NCBI RefSeq assembly: GCF_011386835.1
Contig: NC_088797.1
Location: 89,600,264-89,664,263 of the forward strand
Origin: Chrysemys picta bellii
Taxonomy: Eukaryota; Chordata; Testudines; Emydidae
DNA length: 64,000 nt
Reading direction: 5' to 3'
Position numbers and translations under genes: made by a program. This document shows, piece by piece, positions 18,884 through 29,363 of this stretch; the stretch's first letter is position 1; every line of letters begins with the position of its first letter. The notes under the pieces are model-generated. The model did no database searches. It had not been told where the DNA came from and saw only the letters and a list, made by a program, of their open reading frames with translations.

Positions 18884-19500
18884 TTGGAACCCAAACAAAG
18901 TATCATCAAGCAACTACAACCCATACTTGATGGGGACCCCATCTTGAAAGAAATCTTTCCTAAACCCCCTCTTCTGGACTTCAAACAATCCCCCAACCTC
19001 TCTAAGTTCATCATCAGAAGTAAGCTCCCCACAGACCAGGGCACACCAACTCAAAGTGGCACCAGACCCTGCCAGAACAACAAATGCAAAACTTGCAGAT
19101 GTATCTCCTCTGCTACAATGAACAACCCCCCTCCCCCCACCAACACACCTTTCAGATCCCTGGATCCCACACATGCCTATCACAACATGTGATGTACCTC
19201 ATTCTGTGCACTAAATGCCGCAATAACAATGATGTGGGTGAAACTAGACAATCACTGCGTGTTCAAATGAACTCACACAGGAAAATGATAAAAGATAAAA
19301 ACACCTCATCAACTGGGTGAACACTTTTCACAAAGTGATACTCTGTATCTGACCTCTCAGTTGTCATCCTCAAAGGAAACTTGTACAACACCTTTAAAAG
19401 ATGAGCCTGGGAGCTTAAATACATATCTTTACTAGACACTAAAAAGCCTGGACTGAATAGAGACACTGGATATATGGCTTATTATAACAATCTGTAACCC
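18884..19500 (+). pseudogene. PLE endonuclease region (GIY-YIG), broken
   Basis: Translation gives the linker region of vertebrate PLEs: KPPLLDFKQSPNLSKFIIRS, then the cysteine knuckle PCQNNKCKTCRC. In another frame follows VMYLILCTKCRNNNDVGETR with SLRVQMNSHR, which corresponds to the GIY-YIG nuclease core (YL...C..C...VGET.QSLR.RM..HR). Downstream, VVILKGNLYN and KPGLNRDTGYMAYY match the PLE C-terminus. The nuclease would nick target DNA for target-primed reverse transcription. Frameshifts (around 19140 and 19315) make it non-functional. The RT half is absent from this copy. Confidence 0.85.
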
Positions 19501-20076
19501 ACTAACAAGCCACTCTGCTCTCCCCCCGCCCCAGCAGCTTTCCCCAGCTCCCTTCCTTTCCACCTTATGATTGGAGGGGTGTTAATGGGCCACTTCACCT
19601 TGAATGGTCCCTTGAAATATGTGGTAACTACTTATGCTAACAATCTGTTCCACCTTGTGTTTAGCTGACACACTGAGGCCTTGGCTACACTTGCGAGTTA
19701 CAGCACTGTAAAGCCGCCCCCAGCGCTGTAACTCACTCCCTGTCCACACTGGCAAGGCATTTGCAGCGCTGTATCTCCGTGGTTGCAGCGCTGCATGTAC
19801 TCCACCTCTCCGAGAGGAATAGCGAGTATTGTGCTGCCGCTGCGGCGCCAGTGTGGCTGCCCAATGTGCTGTGAATGGCCTCCAGAATTATTCGGCAGTA
19901 TCCCACAATGCCTGTTCTAGCCACTCTGGTCATCAGTTCAAACTCTACTGCCCTGGCCTCAGGTAACCAACCATGTGACCCACCCTTTACATTCCCCGGG
20001 AATTTAAAAAATCCCCTTCCTGTTTGCTCAGCCCGGCATGGTGTGGAGTGCTACCAGCGAATCTTTCCAGGTGACC

Positions 20077-21835
20077 ATGCCTCCATGTGCCAAGCGAGCC
20101 CCAGCATGGAGCAATGGCGAGTTGCTGGACCTCATCAGTGTTTGGGGGGAGGAAGCTGTACAGTCCCAGCTGCGCTCCAGCCATAGGAATTACGATACCT
20201 TCGGGAAGGTATCAAAGGACATGATGGAAAGGGGCCATGACTGGGACGCCCTGCAGTGCAGGATTAAAGTCAAGGAGCTGCGGAGTGCCTACCGCAAAGC
20301 CCGCGACGCAAACGGCCGCTCGGGTGCTCCCCCTGTGACCTGCTGGTTCTACAAAGAGCTGGATGCGATACTTGGGGTTAACCCCACCTCCACTCTGAAC
20401 ACCACCATGGACACTTCAGAGCTGGTGTGGGGGGGGGGGGAGGAAGAGGAGGAGGAAGAGGAAAACGGGAGTGATGGTGGTGGGCCGGATGGAGACACCC
20501 CGGAATCCCTGGAGCCATGCAGCCAGGAGCTCTTCTCGAGCCAGGAGGAAGGTAGCCAGAGCCAGTCACAGCGGCTGGTACTTGGTGGAGGACAAACAGC
20601 AGGTTCCCGGTAAACAGGTTTTTTTTTTTTCAGGAAGGAATCTTTTCGGTGCGGGCTCTTTGGGAGAGGAGGGTTAGGCATGCATGCTTAGATGTGGAAT
20701 AGTGCATTGATGTGGTTTATCACATCGCAGTAATCGGCCTCGGTAATCTCCTAGAATGTCTCATCCAGAATGTGCGCAATGCGCTTGCACAGGTTTATCG
20801 GGTGAGCCACCGTGGTCCTTGTCCCAGCCAGGCTAACGTGTCCGCGCCACTGTGCCACGGGGGGACCATTGCTGCACACAGGCAAGCTGCATATGGGCCA
20901 GGGCAGAAGCCACATTGCAGTAGAAGACCCTCCCTTGCTTCCCAGATCACCCTCAGCAGCGAGATATCGTCCAGGACGAACTCCTGTGGAAAATGTTGGG
21001 ACAGTGTTCAGTGTAGGTGCCCCCTGAAGCTGTTGGCTCTCCCCAAGGCACAGAAACCCAAAGGACAGTGCAGCCCTGAAACAATCAGTCCCCCTTACTC
21101 ACCATTTTGAGGCTCCCGTGGGATATGTGCGCTCTGTTTCGGACGGGAAAATTATGCTATTGTGTAGACCTTATGTGTTTTCTACTCCTTAAGTGCGGGG
21201 GGAATCATTACTCTGTGTGGTATAAACAATGGGGCCTCTGTTAAATGTTGCATTTTGCCTATACAGCTGCATCAACCTTGAGACCTCAGCCGTCCCTCTT
21301 ATCGCCTGCTCAGAGACTGCAAAGACTCAGGAAGAGACCGTGAAAAAGCAAAGAAGACATGCTGCAAGAAGTGATGCGGTAATCTATTAAAGAGAATGAG
21401 AAAGCACAGAACTGGAGGGAGAGAGAAAGCAGGATCCGCCAGGAAATCGCAGCGCACCGGCGGCAAAGCACTGCGCACCGGCGGCAAAGCACTGATCGGC
21501 TCATAAGCATCCTGGAGCGCCAAGCAGATGCTATCCAGGATCTCGTAGCCATGCAGAAAGAGGAGCAGTACCGCAAACGCAAATGCCATCCCCCCCTACA
21601 GCCCTTGTCCCAAAACTCTTTCCGTTGTGCCCCACTGTCACCTCCAACCCACTTTCCCCAACTTCTGTGTTCTTCATGCCACCCGCTGCCTCCAACACCA
21701 GTATCTTCACCACCCGGCCCTGAAAACCAGGACCCTTACCCTCTGCACTCAACCCCCATCACCATGCAGTATAGCTATCCTGAAGTGCAGCACTCACTGC
21801 ACAGCACACCAGACAGGACATACGTGAATCTGTGA
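20077..21835 (+). pseudogene. Harbinger B Myb/SANT-like partner protein, two exons
   Basis: The start at 20077 sits in CCAGGTGACCATG, the same context as in copies A and C; an upstream in-frame ATG lies at 20038. Exon 1 is open to 20613: the domain KRAPAWSNGELLDLISVWG, MMERGHDWDALQCRIKVKEL, a TCWFYKELDAIL segment, and an acidic Glu run. The donor is uncertain (20551 gives the phase of copy A). Exon 2 starts at 21267 after TATACAG and ends at 21835, but carries TGA (21341-21343) and TAA (21380-21382). A 21-bp unit at 21452-21472 is duplicated in frame at 21473-21493. The C-terminus is Pro-rich and ends RTYVNL. The copy is dead because of the two stops. Confidence 0.8.
20688..21000 (-). pseudogene. 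third Harbinger ORF (copy B), damaged
   Basis: Minus-strand translation gives DDISLLRVIWEAREGLLLQC followed by CPGPYAACLCAAMVPP. After a frame change near 20818, HPINLCKRIAHILDETF, a TAG, and then CDVINHINALF follow, ending at TAA (20688-20690). These line up in order with the intact frames of copies A and C (CQQTPGPYAARLCLAMIP; NLLQRLLEYLQENF; RHVNRLF). The stop and frameshift kill it here. Finding it in a divergent family member supports the frame being an old component of these transposons. Confidence 0.65.
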
Positions 21836-21872
21836 TTGTACTGTTCCCCACTCCACCCCCTTGTTTCTTTTC

Positions 21873-21929
21873 AATAAATAATTTTTTTTTCAATAAATGG
21901 ATTTTTTGGCTTTGAAAACATTCTTTATT
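21873..21929. terminator. convergent poly(A) signals between Harbinger B genes
   Basis: AATAAA at 21873-21878 and 21892-21897 (plus) faces TTTATT at 21924-21929 (AATAAA on the minus strand). The spacing matches copy A. Confidence 0.65.
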
Positions 21930-22059
21930 ATTGCATAAAGTAAAAGACTCCTTAGCCCAGGAAATAAACAGCCACTGCAAATCTGCTTGTCTGCTTAGCA
22001 AACACTGATTCCTAAAGATTGGAACTACTGAACTTCACTCCCGTGCAGGGCACCAGATA

Positions 22060-23440
22060 TCACTGCTGGTTTTCAGCCTCAAATTGTTCCCTCAAGGCAT
22101 CCCTAATCCTTGCAGCCCCACGCTGGGCCCCTGTAATAGCCCTGCTCTCTGGCTGTGCAAATTCAGCCTCCAGGTGTTGAACCTCAGAGGTCCATGCCTG
22201 AGTGAAGCTTTCACCCTTCCCTTCACAAATATTATGGAGGGCACAGCACGCGGATATAACCGTGGGGATGCTGTTTTCGGCCAAGTCCAGCTTCCCATAC
22301 AGAGATCGCCAGCGGCCCTTTAAACGGCCAAAGGCACACTCCACAGTCATTCGGCACCAGCTCAGCCTGTAGTTGAACCGTTCCTTGCTGCTGTCAAGGC
22401 TCCCTGTGTAGGGTTTCATGAGCCATGGCATTAACAGGTAAGCGGGATCTCCAAGGATCACAATGGGCATTTCAACTTCCCCTACCGTGATCTTCCGCTC
22501 TGGGGAAAAAAGTCCCGGCCTGCATCTTCCTGAACAGCCAACTGTTCCGAAAGATGCGTGCGTCATGCACCTTTCCGGGCCAGCCTGTGTTAATGTCAAT
22601 GAAACGCCCACGGTGATCCACAAGCGTCTGGAGAACCATAGAGAAATACCCCTTCCGATTAACGTACTCGGATCCTAGGTGGGGTGGTGCCAAAATAGGA
22701 ATGTGCATCCCATCTATCATCACTCCACAGTTAGGGAACCCCATTTGTGCAAAGCCATCCACTATTTCCTCCACGTTACCCAGAGTCACGGTTCTTCTGA
22801 GTAGGATGCGATTAATGGCCTTGCAAACTTGCATCAACACGATTCCAACAGTCGACTTTCCCACTCCAAACTGGTTTGCGACCAACCGGTGCTGTCTGGA
22901 GTTGCCAGCTTCCAGATTGCAATAGCCACCCGGTTCTCCACTGGCAGGGCAGCTCTCAATCTCGTGTCCTTGCGCCACAGGGTGGGGGCGAGCTCCTCAC
23001 ACAGTCCCATGAAAGTGGTTTTTCTCATCCGAAAGTTCTGCAGCCACTGCTCGTCATCCCAGACTTCCATGACGATGTGATCCCACCACTCGGTGCTTGT
23101 TTCCTGAGCCCAAAAGCGGCATTCCATGGTGCTGAGCATGTCCGTTAATGCCACAAGCAATTTCGTGTTGTACGCGTTACGCGGCTCGATAGCATCGTCT
23201 GACTCCTCACTCTCATTGTCACTTTGGATCTTAAGGAATAGTTCGACAGCCAAACGTGACGTGCTGGCGAGATAAGTCAGCATATGCCTCAGCAGTTCGG
23301 GTTCCATTTCCCGCAGACAGATCGCGCTGCACAGAAACCGTTGAAAGATGGCGCCAAAGGTGGATGGAAACAAAGGGATTTCTGGGATGCGAAGCGATGC
23401 ATCACGGGGCATTGGAACAGGACCCAGAATGCCCCGCACC
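22060..23440 (-). pseudogene. Harbinger B transposase, two frameshifts
   Basis: Three overlapping frames (23439-22834, 22978-22472, 22623-22060) together cover the family: WAQETSTEWWD and VAIAIWKLATPDS, then NQFGVGKSTVGIVLMQV, FPNCGVMIDGMHIPI, GWPGKVHDARIF, then GDPAYLLMPWLMKPY, NYRLSWCRMTVECAFGRLK and a C-terminus ending EAENQQ. The acidic residues of the DDE core (IDG, HDAR, VECAFG) all survive. The frame breaks fall near 22890 and in the A-run near 22505. The likely start is the MEPELLRHML region, which aligns with MEHAQLKTAV of copy A. Confidence 0.88.
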
Positions 23441-23672
23441 TACGCCCCTTTCCCACAACCCATGGCGCCGGAATGGGAAGAGGTGCTCTGTGGGATAGCC
23501 GCTCATAATGCACCGCTCCCAATAGCGCTGCAATTGCCGCAAATATGGCCACGACATTGCGCTGGGCAGCTGTCAGTGTGGACAGACTGCAGCGCTTTCC
23601 CTACTCAGTTGCATGAAGTCATGCTTAACTCACAGCGCTGTACATCCACAAGTGTAGCCAAGGCCTGAGTGA

Positions 23673-24029
23673 GGCCTGATCTACACTACAGAGGTAGGTC
23701 AATGTAAGGCAGCTTACATCAACGTAGCTCTGTAAACATCTACACTAAAATGTAGCTCCCACCGATGGAACTCGCCCACTACAGTGACTTAGTAACTCCA
23801 CCTCCGCGAGAAGCATAGCACTCAAGTTGATGTAGTTAGGTCAACGTAGTGTCAATGTAGACACTATGTTGCTTTCACTGATTGTTGCTGCCTTTCAGAA
23901 GCAGTCCCACAATGCCCCACACTGACAGTTAAATTGGTGCAAGTGCTCCTTGGGAGGACTGCACCACCAACACAAGGAGTGTAGTGTGGACATGCAAAAG
24001 TGATTTAATTTTGTAGTGTAGTCTTGCCG
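23673..24029 (+). mobile_element. Harbinger-type MITE in PLE copy B
   Basis: Ends: GGCCTGATCTACACTACA at left; the reverse complement of the right end reads CGGCAAGACTACACTACA. Flanks are TGA (23670-23672) and TTA (24030-24032), a one-mismatch 3-bp duplication. It has no coding content. It is separated from Harbinger B by only a few PLE bases, so two related elements used nearly the same spot. Confidence 0.75.
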
Positions 24030-24145
24030 TTAGTTTCCCAGACCTGAAGAAAAGTTCTGTGTAAGCCCAAAAGCTAGTCTCTCTCACCCAAAGAAGTTGG
24101 TCTAATAAAAGATATTACCTCACCCATCTTGTCTCTCTAATTGAG

Positions 24146-25211
24146 TATCATTATTAGTTTAATACTTTGGACAACAAAAAACATAGTATTTTAACACTAG
24201 ATGTCAGTAGTGCTTCAACTATTTCCTATGCCACACACAGTGGATTGTCTCTGCAGCTAACGCTCTGGCACACTGATGTACTCTCCTTATTGTATGTCCT
24301 CTTACATAAATAAGTATAAATGTGTTTTGTTCAAACAGATATTTTCCTTCTACTTTGCAGTCCTTGGTGAATATGTGATTTTAGGTCAGTTATGACTTGC
24401 AAAATTACTGAGGACTTACTTTGTGACATTTCAATAGATTCTTGAAAGATTTCCCCCCCCCCCCCTTCTTTTTTAATGGATAAATCTTTGACTATTGGTG
24501 ATAAATTAAATCTGGATTTGCAGCACTGAAAATATTGAAAGAAGATCAACTCATTCAGTAGTTGCTTGTAAAACTTTCGGTTTAGAATTCTCTAAGTAGC
24601 TTAACATTTCTAAACGAGGTATTTTTAGAAAAATGTAATATCTGTAAACTCTGATTTATCCAGAGTCTTTCGCCCAGTTTATTAAATATCAACTAGAGCC
24701 ACTGTCAGTCAAATGCTTTAATAAACTGTCCTATATTACACTGAAGGAAACCAAATATTGAAAGGAACTAGTATAATGGACTGGAATACTACTGACATTT
24801 AGAGTTCTCTTGTTTCAACTGACCTTAAAAGCCATATGATTTTGAAACACATCTTTATCACCATCTTGATCAACTATTGGTTTGTTAACTGCTTCAGAAT
24901 AACGATATGAGAATCAAATTCTATGGCCAATGGCTGAATAAAGCCAGTCAGTTCTCCTTACTACTACATATATAGTACAAAACCCCAGACAAATATTAAA
25001 TATATTAACATTATATTTCTGATACCAAATCTTGGTTATTAAAGGAGTTTATGAAACCTGTAATTATTTTTCAAGGGAAAACTGTCATAAATATTCAATT
25101 AGCAGTTGATAAAATATTTATTCTGTTCTAGTTTTAGCTTGGAGATGCAGTTTTTAGAAACATAAAAATATTTCTGACATTGGTTCCTGCTTCAAAATGG
25201 CAAGAGCTTTG
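24146..25211. other. unassigned AT-rich stretch
   Basis: No gene or bounded repeat was seen. A C-run at 24452-24464 is followed by a T-rich tract. Confidence 0.45.
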
Positions 25212-25487
25212 TAAGGGCATGTTAGGTCGATTTTATAGAAGTCGATCTTTAGCAACCGATTTTATAGAGTTGATCGTGCATGTCCCTACTAAGCGCTTTA
25301 GGTTGGCGGAGTGCGTCCTCAATACCGTGGCTAGCATTGACTCACAGAGTGGTGCACTGTGGGTAGCTATCCCACAGTCCCCACTGCCCATTGAAGTTCT
25401 GGGTTAAGCTTCCAATGCTTGATGGGGCAAAAACATTGTCGCGGGTGGTTTTGGGTACATGTCGTCAGTCTCTCCTCCTTGAAAGCA

Positions 25488-27487
25488 ATGGCAAACCATC
25501 ATTTTGTGTCTTTTTTCATGGGTTATCCATGCAGACGCCATAGCACGGCAAGCATGGAGCCTGCTCAGCTGTACGCTGCTTTTGTGAGCATTGTAAACAC
25601 CTTATCCTGCAGTATGTGCAGATCCTAGCTAGGAGCTGCCAGCATGAGGAAGATTGTGAGGAGGACATGGACACAAACGTTCCTGAAAGCACAAGATGTG
25701 GCAATTGGGATATCATGGTGGCATTGAGGCATGTTGATACAGTGGAACGCTGATTCTGGGCCTGGCAAACAAGCACTGACTGGTGGGACCACATAGTGTT
25801 GCAGGTATGGGATAATTCCCAGTGGCTGCGAAACTTTCGCATGCATAAGGCCACCTTCATGGAACTTTGTGATATGCTTTCTCCTGCTCTGAAGCGCAGG
25901 AATACCAAGATGAGACCTGCCCTGACAGTTGAGAAGCGAGTGGTGATGGCTCTGTAGAAGCTTGCAATGCCTGACTGCTACCGTTCAGTCAGGAATCAAT
26001 TCGGAGCGGGCAAATCTACCGTGGGGGCTGCTGTTGTTGTCAGATGCTACCAGTGTGGTACTTCTGCTTTCTCCTGTTGATATCACTTGGCTGCGTGCAT
26101 GTGTTCCCTCTGTGTGCTGTCCCAGCTCTGCGCAGATAGCTGACACAGCAAACCCGAAGAGAACCCCCCAATAACCACAGAGTCTAGTAAGGTACGACGG
26201 CACCTCGGCCAGGTTTATTGCAACCCTGACACAATTGCAGTTTCCTGTAGGTTTCTTAGCCTAATTCAGGGCATACTATGAGAAAGTGCCTCTTGGCAAT
26301 GGACTCAGCTCAGTCAGTGGCGGGACTTTCCACTGCCCCCTCAGCTGGACAAAGACACCACCCCAGGGATACATTCTTATACACAAGTACAAACAAATTA
26401 CACATTACTCCTGACGTATTGAGGTGCAACCCCTCTACGTAGCAAGGTGCCGCCTCACCTTGTACAGATTGGTTCGAAGAAAACAACTCTATCCATCATT
26501 TTACCCTTTTGCCCCCATCGTTGGGATGGGTCGGCCTGTTCCATGTTATCTGTGGAATGTTCCCGTATGGTATGTCTTGGTACCATGTTTATACTTTAAC
26601 TTTGCTAGGTGAATATATATTTATGCAACATCAGCCCTTTCCTTGCCAGCTTCTGTGAGCAGCGCCTGCCTCTGACTCACAGCTTAACTTTGCTTTATGT
26701 TAGCAAAGTCATGACCATTACTTTAGTTCAGGCCTTAGGCCTCACACCGGGCCTCTGATACCAAGGTTTATATCTCAGGGCCTCCTCTTACTACAGCTGT
26801 GATCCAAGTAGCCAGGGCAATCAATACCCTTCTGCTAAGAAGGGTAATGACTCTGGGAAACATGCAGGGCATAGTGGATGGTTTTGTTGCAACGGGGTTC
26901 CCTAACTGTGGTGGGGCGATAAACGGAATGCATATCCTTATCTTGGCTCTGGACCACCTTGCCAAAGAGTACATAAACCGCAAGGGGTACTTCTCAATGG
27001 TGTTGCAAGCACTGGTGCATCACAAGGGCCATTTCACCAACATCAGTGTGGGATGGTTGGGAAAGGTGCATGACGCTTGCATCTTTTGGAACTCTGGGCT
27101 GTTCGGAAAGCTGCAAGAAGGGACCTTCTTCCCAGACCGAAAAATTACCATTGGGGATGTTGAAATGCCCATAGTTATCCTTGGAGACCCAGCCTACCCC
27201 TTGCTTCCATGGCTCATGAAGCCATACACAGGCAGCCTGGACAGCAGTAAGGAGCAGTTCAACTATAGGCTAAGCAAGTGCAGAATGGTAGGCGCTGGCA
27301 CAGTTTGCTGAGTAGCTTAGACCTCCGTGAAAGCAATATTCCCATTATTATTGCTGCTTGCTGTGTGCTCCATAATATCTGTGAGAGTAAGGGGGAGACA
27401 TTTATGGTGGGGTGGGAGGTTGAGGCAGATCGCCTGGCAGCCAATTTTGAAAAGCCAGACACCAGGGCAATTAGAAGAGCACACTGA
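25488..27487 (+). pseudogene. Harbinger C transposase, interrupted and mutated
   Basis: Fragments of the transposase run from the ASMEPAQL region (about 25554) through WDNSQW-like and helix-turn-helix sequence to about 26034, where a solo LTR breaks it. The gene resumes at 26796. FPNCGGAINGMHI has Asn in place of the first catalytic Asp, VHDACIF keeps the second acidic site, and GDPAYPLLPWLMKPY is well conserved. A deletion after RMV removes the block holding the catalytic Glu. The C-terminus (VGWEVEADRLAANFEKPDTR...RRAH) is identical to copy A. The gene is clearly inactive. Confidence 0.85.
26035..26795 (+). mobile_element. solo LTR inside Harbinger C transposase
   Basis: A 761-bp segment begins TGTTGTCAGATG and ends CTTACTACA, and is flanked by the 5-bp duplication GCTGT (26030-26034 and 26796-26800). 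TG...CA ends and a 5-bp duplication identify a solo LTR of an LTR retrotransposon or endogenous retrovirus. No coding sequence is present. Removing it rejoins the transposase helix-turn-helix region. Confidence 0.9.
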
Positions 27488-27653
27488 GGCACGCTGCGCA
27501 TCAGAGAGGCTTTGAAAACAGTTTCATGATTGACCAGGCTATGGTGTGACAGTTGTGTGTGTGTTTTTCCTTGATGCAAAGCCGCCTCCTATGGTGAATG
27601 TACTTCGGTGTAAGCCAATCCCACTCCCCACTTCAACCACAGCTGGCACAGGA

Positions 27654-27697
27654 AATAAAGTCCCTATTGTTCTGAATCTAGTCATTCATTCTTTATT
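27654..27697. terminator. convergent poly(A) signals between Harbinger C genes
   Basis: AATAAA at 27654-27659 (plus, transposase) faces TTTATT at 27692-27697 (AATAAA on the minus strand, Myb gene), the same arrangement as in copies A and B. Confidence 0.65.
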
Positions 27698-28401
27698 TAT
27701 TAAAAAAACCTTGAGATCACTGGCAATGCTGACTAGTAAAAGGAAGCCTGGGTGTACAAAGGGTTTGATAACAGGGTGGGGTGGGGGAGGAGGGAAGGAC
27801 AAGGCCACATTGCTTATTGTAGCCACACTACAAATCAAAGCTATTTGAATGACAGCCTTTTGTTGCTTGGGCCATCCCCTGGAGTTGAGTGGCAGGGTGC
27901 CCGGAGCCTCCCCCCTCACGTTCTTAGGTGTCTGGGTGAGGAGGATATGGAACTTGGCGAGGAGGGCAGGCGGTTTACACAATGGTTTCAGCGGGGGGCC
28001 TCATCATGTCCATTTGCTCACCCATTAGCCTCAGCATCTCCTCCTGCATGTTACGATCATGCTCACTGTATGCTTTCCTGGCCTCTGCCACTGAATGCCT
28101 CCATGCATTCAGCTGTGCCCTATCAGTGTGGGAAGATTGCATGAGCTCTGAAAACATATCAGTGCGAGTGTTTTTTTTTTTGCATTCTAATCTGCGATAA
28201 CCTCAGGGCCGGAGTGGATGCGGGCAGCATAGAAACATTTGCAGTTGCAGGGCAGGAGTAGACTTTACAGAAGATACTTTTCTGAGAACAAAAGGGAGAC
28301 TCTTTCACAGTGAATCAAGCAATTCACAGTAGACAGCACATGTGTTTTAGGTACAAGGTCGCATTTTGCCTTTTATATTGAGTGTCTGCCAGTATGGTGA
28401 C

Positions 28402-28681
28402 CAGGGCTGGCTCCAGCTTTTTTGCCACCTCAAGTGGTGGTGGTGAAGAAGAAGAAGAAGAAAGACAAACCCAATTGAAGGATCCGCCGCCGAATTGCTG
28501 CCAAGGACTGAAGCATAGTGATTGAGCTGCCGCTGAAGAGGCTGACAGGAACTGAAGGATCCACTGCCGAATTGCTGCCGCGGACCTGGACATGCCGCCT
28601 CGCTAACTGATGGACTGCCACACCTTTCTATTGGCCACCCCAGGCACCTCCTTCCTTCGCTGGTGCCTAGAGCCAGCCCTG
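28402..28681. mobile_element. non-autonomous hAT-type element, CAGGGC family, copy 2
   Basis: It starts CAGGGCTGGCTCCAG and ends AGAGCCAGCCCTG, with the perfect 8-bp duplication ATGGTGAC (28394-28401 and 28682-28689). The interior has a GAA run (28446-28463) and GCCGAATTGCTGCC repeated twice. It lies in the intron of the Harbinger C Myb gene. Coding capacity: none. Confidence 0.93.
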
Positions 28682-29066
28682 ATGGTGACACATCACACAT
28701 GGCTGAGCAACAGAATTCGGTTTGCAGGCAGCCATGGTAAGAAAAAGGGTATGTGGGGTTGGCTTCTTCCGCGTTCATAGCTTGTGGGAATGGTTTCAAA
28801 CTGCAGCACCCTCCTTTCCCATAGCAATCAATGCCGGTTGTGTTTGCTGTTTAAAAGGAAGGGCTGTATTTGCCATTTAAAAGGAGAGGCAGCAGTTTTT
28901 GGGTGGATGTGCAGCGCACCCCTCACCCTCCCCGGGTGGCTATTCTCTGGGATGATCCTTTTTAGCCAAGTGCAAATAGCCCAGCATGCCCGGGGTCTAA
29001 TGTGTCAGGGATCAGCAAACAGAGGGGATTATTGTTCCCTTACAAAACGTCCCCTATGTCAACCAG

Positions 29067-29363
29067 GTGACCATGAATGATATCACTCTTCTGAGGCTGA
29101 CACAGAATGATAAAGACCGAATGTTGCATGAATGCGACCAAAACCCAGGACCATTCGCTGCCATGCTTTGTGTAACAATCATTCCAGACCACTTGCTACT
29201 AGCTTGGTGTGGTAAAGTTTCTTACCATGGAGGACGAAATAAGGCAGCCCTCTCCAGAAACCTTCTGCAAAGGCTTTCAGAGTACCTCCAGGAGAGCTTC
29301 ATGGAGATGTCCCTGGAGGATTCCCACTCCATCCCCCGACACATAAACAGACTTTTCCATTAG
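29067..29363 (+). CDS. third Harbinger ORF (copy C), 98 aa, function unknown
   Basis: An uninterrupted frame sits in the same place as in copy A: inside the Myb intron, antisense to Myb, on the transposase strand. The protein matches copy A along its full length (about 68 of 96 positions by eye): NPGPFAAMLC, LLLAWCGKVSYHGGRNKAAL, NLLQRLSEYLQESFMEM, IPRHINRLFH. The start codon context is ACCAGGTGACCATGAATG. The transposase and Myb genes of this copy are wrecked, so an intact third frame is notable, though a 98-codon frame can also survive by luck. No known domain was recognised with confidence. Confidence 0.6.
   Translation: MTMNDITLLRLTQNDKDRMLHECDQNPGPFAAMLCVTIIPDHLLLAWCGKVSYHGGRNKAALSRNLLQRLSEYLQESFMEMSLEDSHSIPRHINRLFH

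Larger units (their letters stand above)
19677..23665. mobile_element. Harbinger element copy B, full length but mutated
   Basis: Perfect 17-bp inverted ends GGCCTTGGCTACACTTG and a 3-bp duplication TGA (19674-19676 and 23666-23668) bound a 3,989-bp element. It carries a Myb-like gene on the plus strand, a transposase on the minus strand, and a damaged third frame in the Myb intron, in the same layout as copy A but clearly divergent in sequence. It sits inside PLE copy B, so it is younger than that PLE insertion. Confidence 0.93.
18680..24145 (+). mobile_element. Penelope-like element copy B, split by Harbinger B and a MITE
   Basis: The PLE 3' coding end (18884-19500) and following non-coding DNA (to 19673) are separated from the terminal repeat (24033-24145) by two later insertions at 19677-23665 and 23673-24029. 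Joining the flanks gives the expected order ...AGCTGACACACTGAG then TTTCCCAGACCTGAAGA.... A 110-bp piece at 18680-18795 repeats 19563-19675 in inverted orientation, so the copy also carries an inverted end. The terminal repeat contains CTGAAGA (24044-24050), a stem-loop and AAAA (24069-24072), a hammerhead-like core with G12 changed. Confidence 0.8.

Noticed and set aside
25516..25908. 130-codon minus-strand frame
   Set aside because: It is antisense to the N-terminal part of the Harbinger C transposase.
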